NCBI GenBank assembly: GCA_027923505.1
Contig: BROI01000001.1
Coordinates: 523,501 to 587,500, forward strand
Direction of reading: 5' to 3'
From: Mayamaea pseudoterrestris
Lineage: Eukaryota; Bacillariophyta; Bacillariophyceae; Sellaphorales; Sellaphoraceae
Length of the DNA stretch: 64,000 nt
Every line of letters begins with the position of its first letter. Position 1 is the stretch's first letter. The translations under genes were made by a program, and so were the position numbers. Below the pieces are notes generated by a model. That model was not told where the DNA came from. It made no database searches and was given only the letters and a program-made list of their open reading frames with translations. Positions 61,464-64,000 of this stretch are shown in pieces.

Positions 61464-62012
61464 TCAGCAATCGACTGATCACTTTTGAAATTGAAGGCAC
61501 AGGGATACTAAAGCAGGGCTTGCAGATAGTACATGTATTTGCTGATTGGACTTCGTTTCGGCCAGCCATGACGCAGATAATTTCCATCTCCATCCATCAA
61601 TTTCGACAGGAACGAAATGAACGAGTTGATTTCTTGGCTCAGAATGGACAATTGCAAAACAAGATACACAAGATGGTGATTGTGCCGATAGATGATTGCT
61701 ATTTGTAATCGTTATGCATTGTATGCCACAAGCGTTGATCTATAGGCGGCTCGTGGCTGCCATAGTGTTTGGATGTTTGGCAAAAAAACCATCCATTCTC
61801 GTGCAGTCTCGTGCAGGCGCGCCACGAGAAGTGGTGCGACATAGGTTTACCTCCTTGACTTTGATACTTAAGGGTAGATCCAATGCTCGATCACGCAGAT
61901 TCACGCACAAAAAGCATCCACGGACGATCATCGTCGCATCAAACAAGCATCCATCATACCATCAGAGCGCAGCGTATTGCATTCCATTGCTTATTAAAAG
62001 AATTGTCGCAGA

Positions 62013-64000
62013 ATGAGCAGCAACAACATGCTCAAGGCGGCGGCAAAAACGACCAAGGAGAAGGCGAGCAATGGTTCAGATTTGAATCCGCGTCGAGGTG
62101 AGTGCATGCGTGTGCTACTGCAAAGTAAAACTCATCGAGCGGCGTCTTTTCTCACACAATACCTTGTTATCTTTCAATCTGATCAATCTTGGACAATCAA
62201 GGAACTTTGCACACTAATCCGGGAGCTCATTTCGGCTCGGCTGGAGGGCTGGGTCTGCCAGCGGCGCAACCAGGTTCGTCTGCATGGCTCGCGCCAATGA
62301 TATATATATATATTTTGTTTACCTTTTCCTTTATTCATCCACAATCTCTCTTGTTACATTCTTTTTACTTCAGGAACGTTTCAGGACCGCTCCAACTCAA
62401 GTGAGAACCGCGTTGGAGCAAGCTTGCCGGATTTGCGACCAGGTCCGTCACCATGCTGCCACCTACAAGCACTTCTACTGCGTGGACTCACTTTTTCTCA
62501 TCTGTATACGCCCCAACATTTCGTTTTATTGCAGGAACGACGCGTGGCAGCTCTGGCACCTTCTCTAGCGCGATGGAATCGTGCTACAATGCTGCGTCGC
62601 AGCGCCAAGGTGCGTTGGCTTGTTCCGCTACAGGGCTCAAGCTGCTCCAATATCTTTACTTCTGACAATTGTGTTCATCTTTACTTGTTCTTAATGATAC
62701 AGGAGCATTGAGTGTCAGCTCAGATGACTCGTTGTCGACCGACGATTCGAAAACGCCAGTCCTACAACGAGGTGAGTCGCAGCAGTCGCGGTCAGCGAGG
62801 TGTGCCGGGTGACTCAAATTCGGTTTTGTAGCTTAACGGTAAAGCCTCTTTCATTTTCCATCCTTGTTATTGTCGCACCAGGCGGAATTTATCCGACACC
62901 AAAAAGCCAACAAGAAGGTACGTCGAGGTGTGCGCAGGGGCTCACACGATTCTTGTTTGGCATGCCAATGTCTCACGATACGGAACCTATTATTTCCATC
63001 ACTATTACAGCTATCATCAAGACTGAGAGTCCGAGCGACTATTCGGAATTCTCAACATCAACCTCGCACAAGTTTTCAAGCACTACGTCAGACGATGATT
63101 ACTCTCTCTCAGCAGCAGATTTTAAGGGTTCGCCGCCGCTGCCAACAACGCCTCACACTCCTTTACCACGCTCAGCTGCCGCTGACGCCAAGCACCGCAA
63201 CAAGATTGTCCATCACAATGACAGAATTGCTCATTCCAGTATGTGGGAGGACGCGACGGTCACCCCTGCGGAACGCAAACGATATGGCGACCGCCAAGAC
63301 CTGATAAATCTTCCTCATGTAAACAGCGAACGCAATTTGGCTGATTCAGCTGCGGAAGCCAAGAAGGATAGTCAAGTAATCGCTTCCCGATTCATGTGCC
63401 ACGATCATTCGTCGCCGGCCCGTGCTCCCCAAGGCAATCCATCACGCCCCATTTCGTCACCGGCCCGTGCTCCCCAAGGCGATCCATCAAGCCCCTTTAC
63501 CAGCGCATTGAGCGCATCGCGCGCATTGAGCGCATCGCGCGCATCGAGCGACTCATCCTTGGGCGGCGCTGTTTTTCATAGGAAGACTCTTCTCGATGTG
63601 CCAGGAAGCCCCTTTAGCAGCGCATCGAGCGACTCATCCTTGGGCAGCGCTCCTTTTCGTAGTTTGATGCTTCTCGATGCGCGAGGTAGCGCTGACCATG
63701 CATCATCTGCCCAAGGTACAAAATGTATGGGCTCAAAAGACGCCCAAGGCATGGCTCGTCAAGCATCGACCTCTTCCATTGGTAGCGCACCTTCAGGAGC
63801 CATGGCATTTTCTCAGTCGAACAATGACAACGATCTAGCTGGCAACATTACCCAAAAGCCGTCAAGCATTGGTGTTAAACCTGGAACTAACGCGGACAGT
63901 GTTGAGAGCGACCCTGGTGATGTACCTCTCCATGTTACTACCCGTCGCGACTCTTTGGTTAGCACCACTTCAGAGCTGACAGAAGTGAAAGATGGTGCTT
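62013..64000 (+). CDS. Seven-exon Ser-rich gene with six phase-1 introns, cut by the window edge
   Basis: Exons 62013-62097, 62202-62273, 62374-62442, 62535-62609, 62703-62771, 62882-62917 and 63011 to beyond 64000. Every intron is phase 1 (G|GT..AG|Gx or G|CT), 92-110 bp. The five internal exons are 72, 69, 75, 69 and 36 bp, all multiples of three. The protein begins MSSNNMLKAAAKTTKEKASN and continues GTLHTNPGAHFGSAGGLGL, GTFQDRSNSSENRVGASLP, GTTRGSSGTFSSAM, GALSVSSDDSLSTDD, GGIYPTPKSQQE. The last exon stays open for 330 codons: Ser-rich, with near-copies of SSPARAPQG and of SSASSDSSLGSAPF-like words. The protein is mostly disordered. No family recognised. The acceptor of exon 2 (aatcaag) is the weakest call. 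No single long frame shows this gene; it is supported by seven agreeing junctions. Confidence 0.72.

Larger units (their letters stand above)
57109..62012. other. Gene-poor 4.9 kb stretch with repeats and possible remnants
   Basis: It holds the 84-bp tandem repeat at 59380-59745, a protein-like patch at 58270-58610, and long unexplained frames at 60525-61196 (+) and 61074-61463 (-), listed separately. No RNA gene, transposase or reverse transcriptase recognised. Confidence 0.4.

Overview
The window is nuclear DNA of a compact eukaryotic genome. Genes lie about 2.5 kb apart in the dense parts, on both strands, with 0-6 introns each of about 60-190 bp (mostly about 100 bp, GT..AG). Several genes point to a photosynthetic alga with a secondary plastid, most likely a stramenopile such as a diatom. 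They are a bacterial-type sigma-70 factor whose N-terminus is a signal peptide followed by a Gly-Phe junction, a fibrillin/PAP-domain protein, and an LL-diaminopimelate aminotransferase with a signal-peptide-like leader. The species cannot be fixed from the window alone.

Layout. 0-13 kb: Ran GTPase (unusual NKxE motif), a secreted repeat protein, a FAM210/DUF1279 protein, a small unknown protein, the vitamin B6 synthase subunit PDX1, a 3-beta-HSD/epimerase, an IQ-motif protein and the aminotransferase. 12.7-28 kb: a CUL4-type cullin, a secreted 2-oxoglutarate oxygenase-DOMON fusion, a coiled-coil protein, an IQ-repeat protein with about 18 motifs, and a calcium-dependent protein kinase. 28-37 kb is gene-poor: an orphan 726-residue protein, a tandem repeat array, a small mitochondrial-type protein, a small secreted coiled-coil protein and 2.8 kb with almost nothing. 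37-52 kb is dense again: a dynamin-like GTPase, CHMP2/Vps2, the fibrillin protein, the sigma factor, a glycerophosphodiester phosphodiesterase, a DHHC palmitoyltransferase, a doubled HisB dehydratase and a ZNF598/Hel2-type ubiquitin ligase. 52-62 kb is gene-poor apart from a pseudokinase, and carries an 84-bp tandem repeat. From 62,013 a seven-exon Ser-rich gene runs off the right edge.

The strongest oddities are four. The HisB protein has two dehydratase halves that keep complementary metal-binding motifs. The right-edge gene has six consecutive phase-1 introns and exons whose lengths are all multiples of three. The 10-bp palindrome CTACCGGTAG occurs six times where about 0.06 would be expected. 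A predicted cell-surface protein joins an oxygenase to a DOMON domain. I saw no operons, tRNAs, rRNAs, CRISPR arrays, reverse transcriptase, integrase or transposase.
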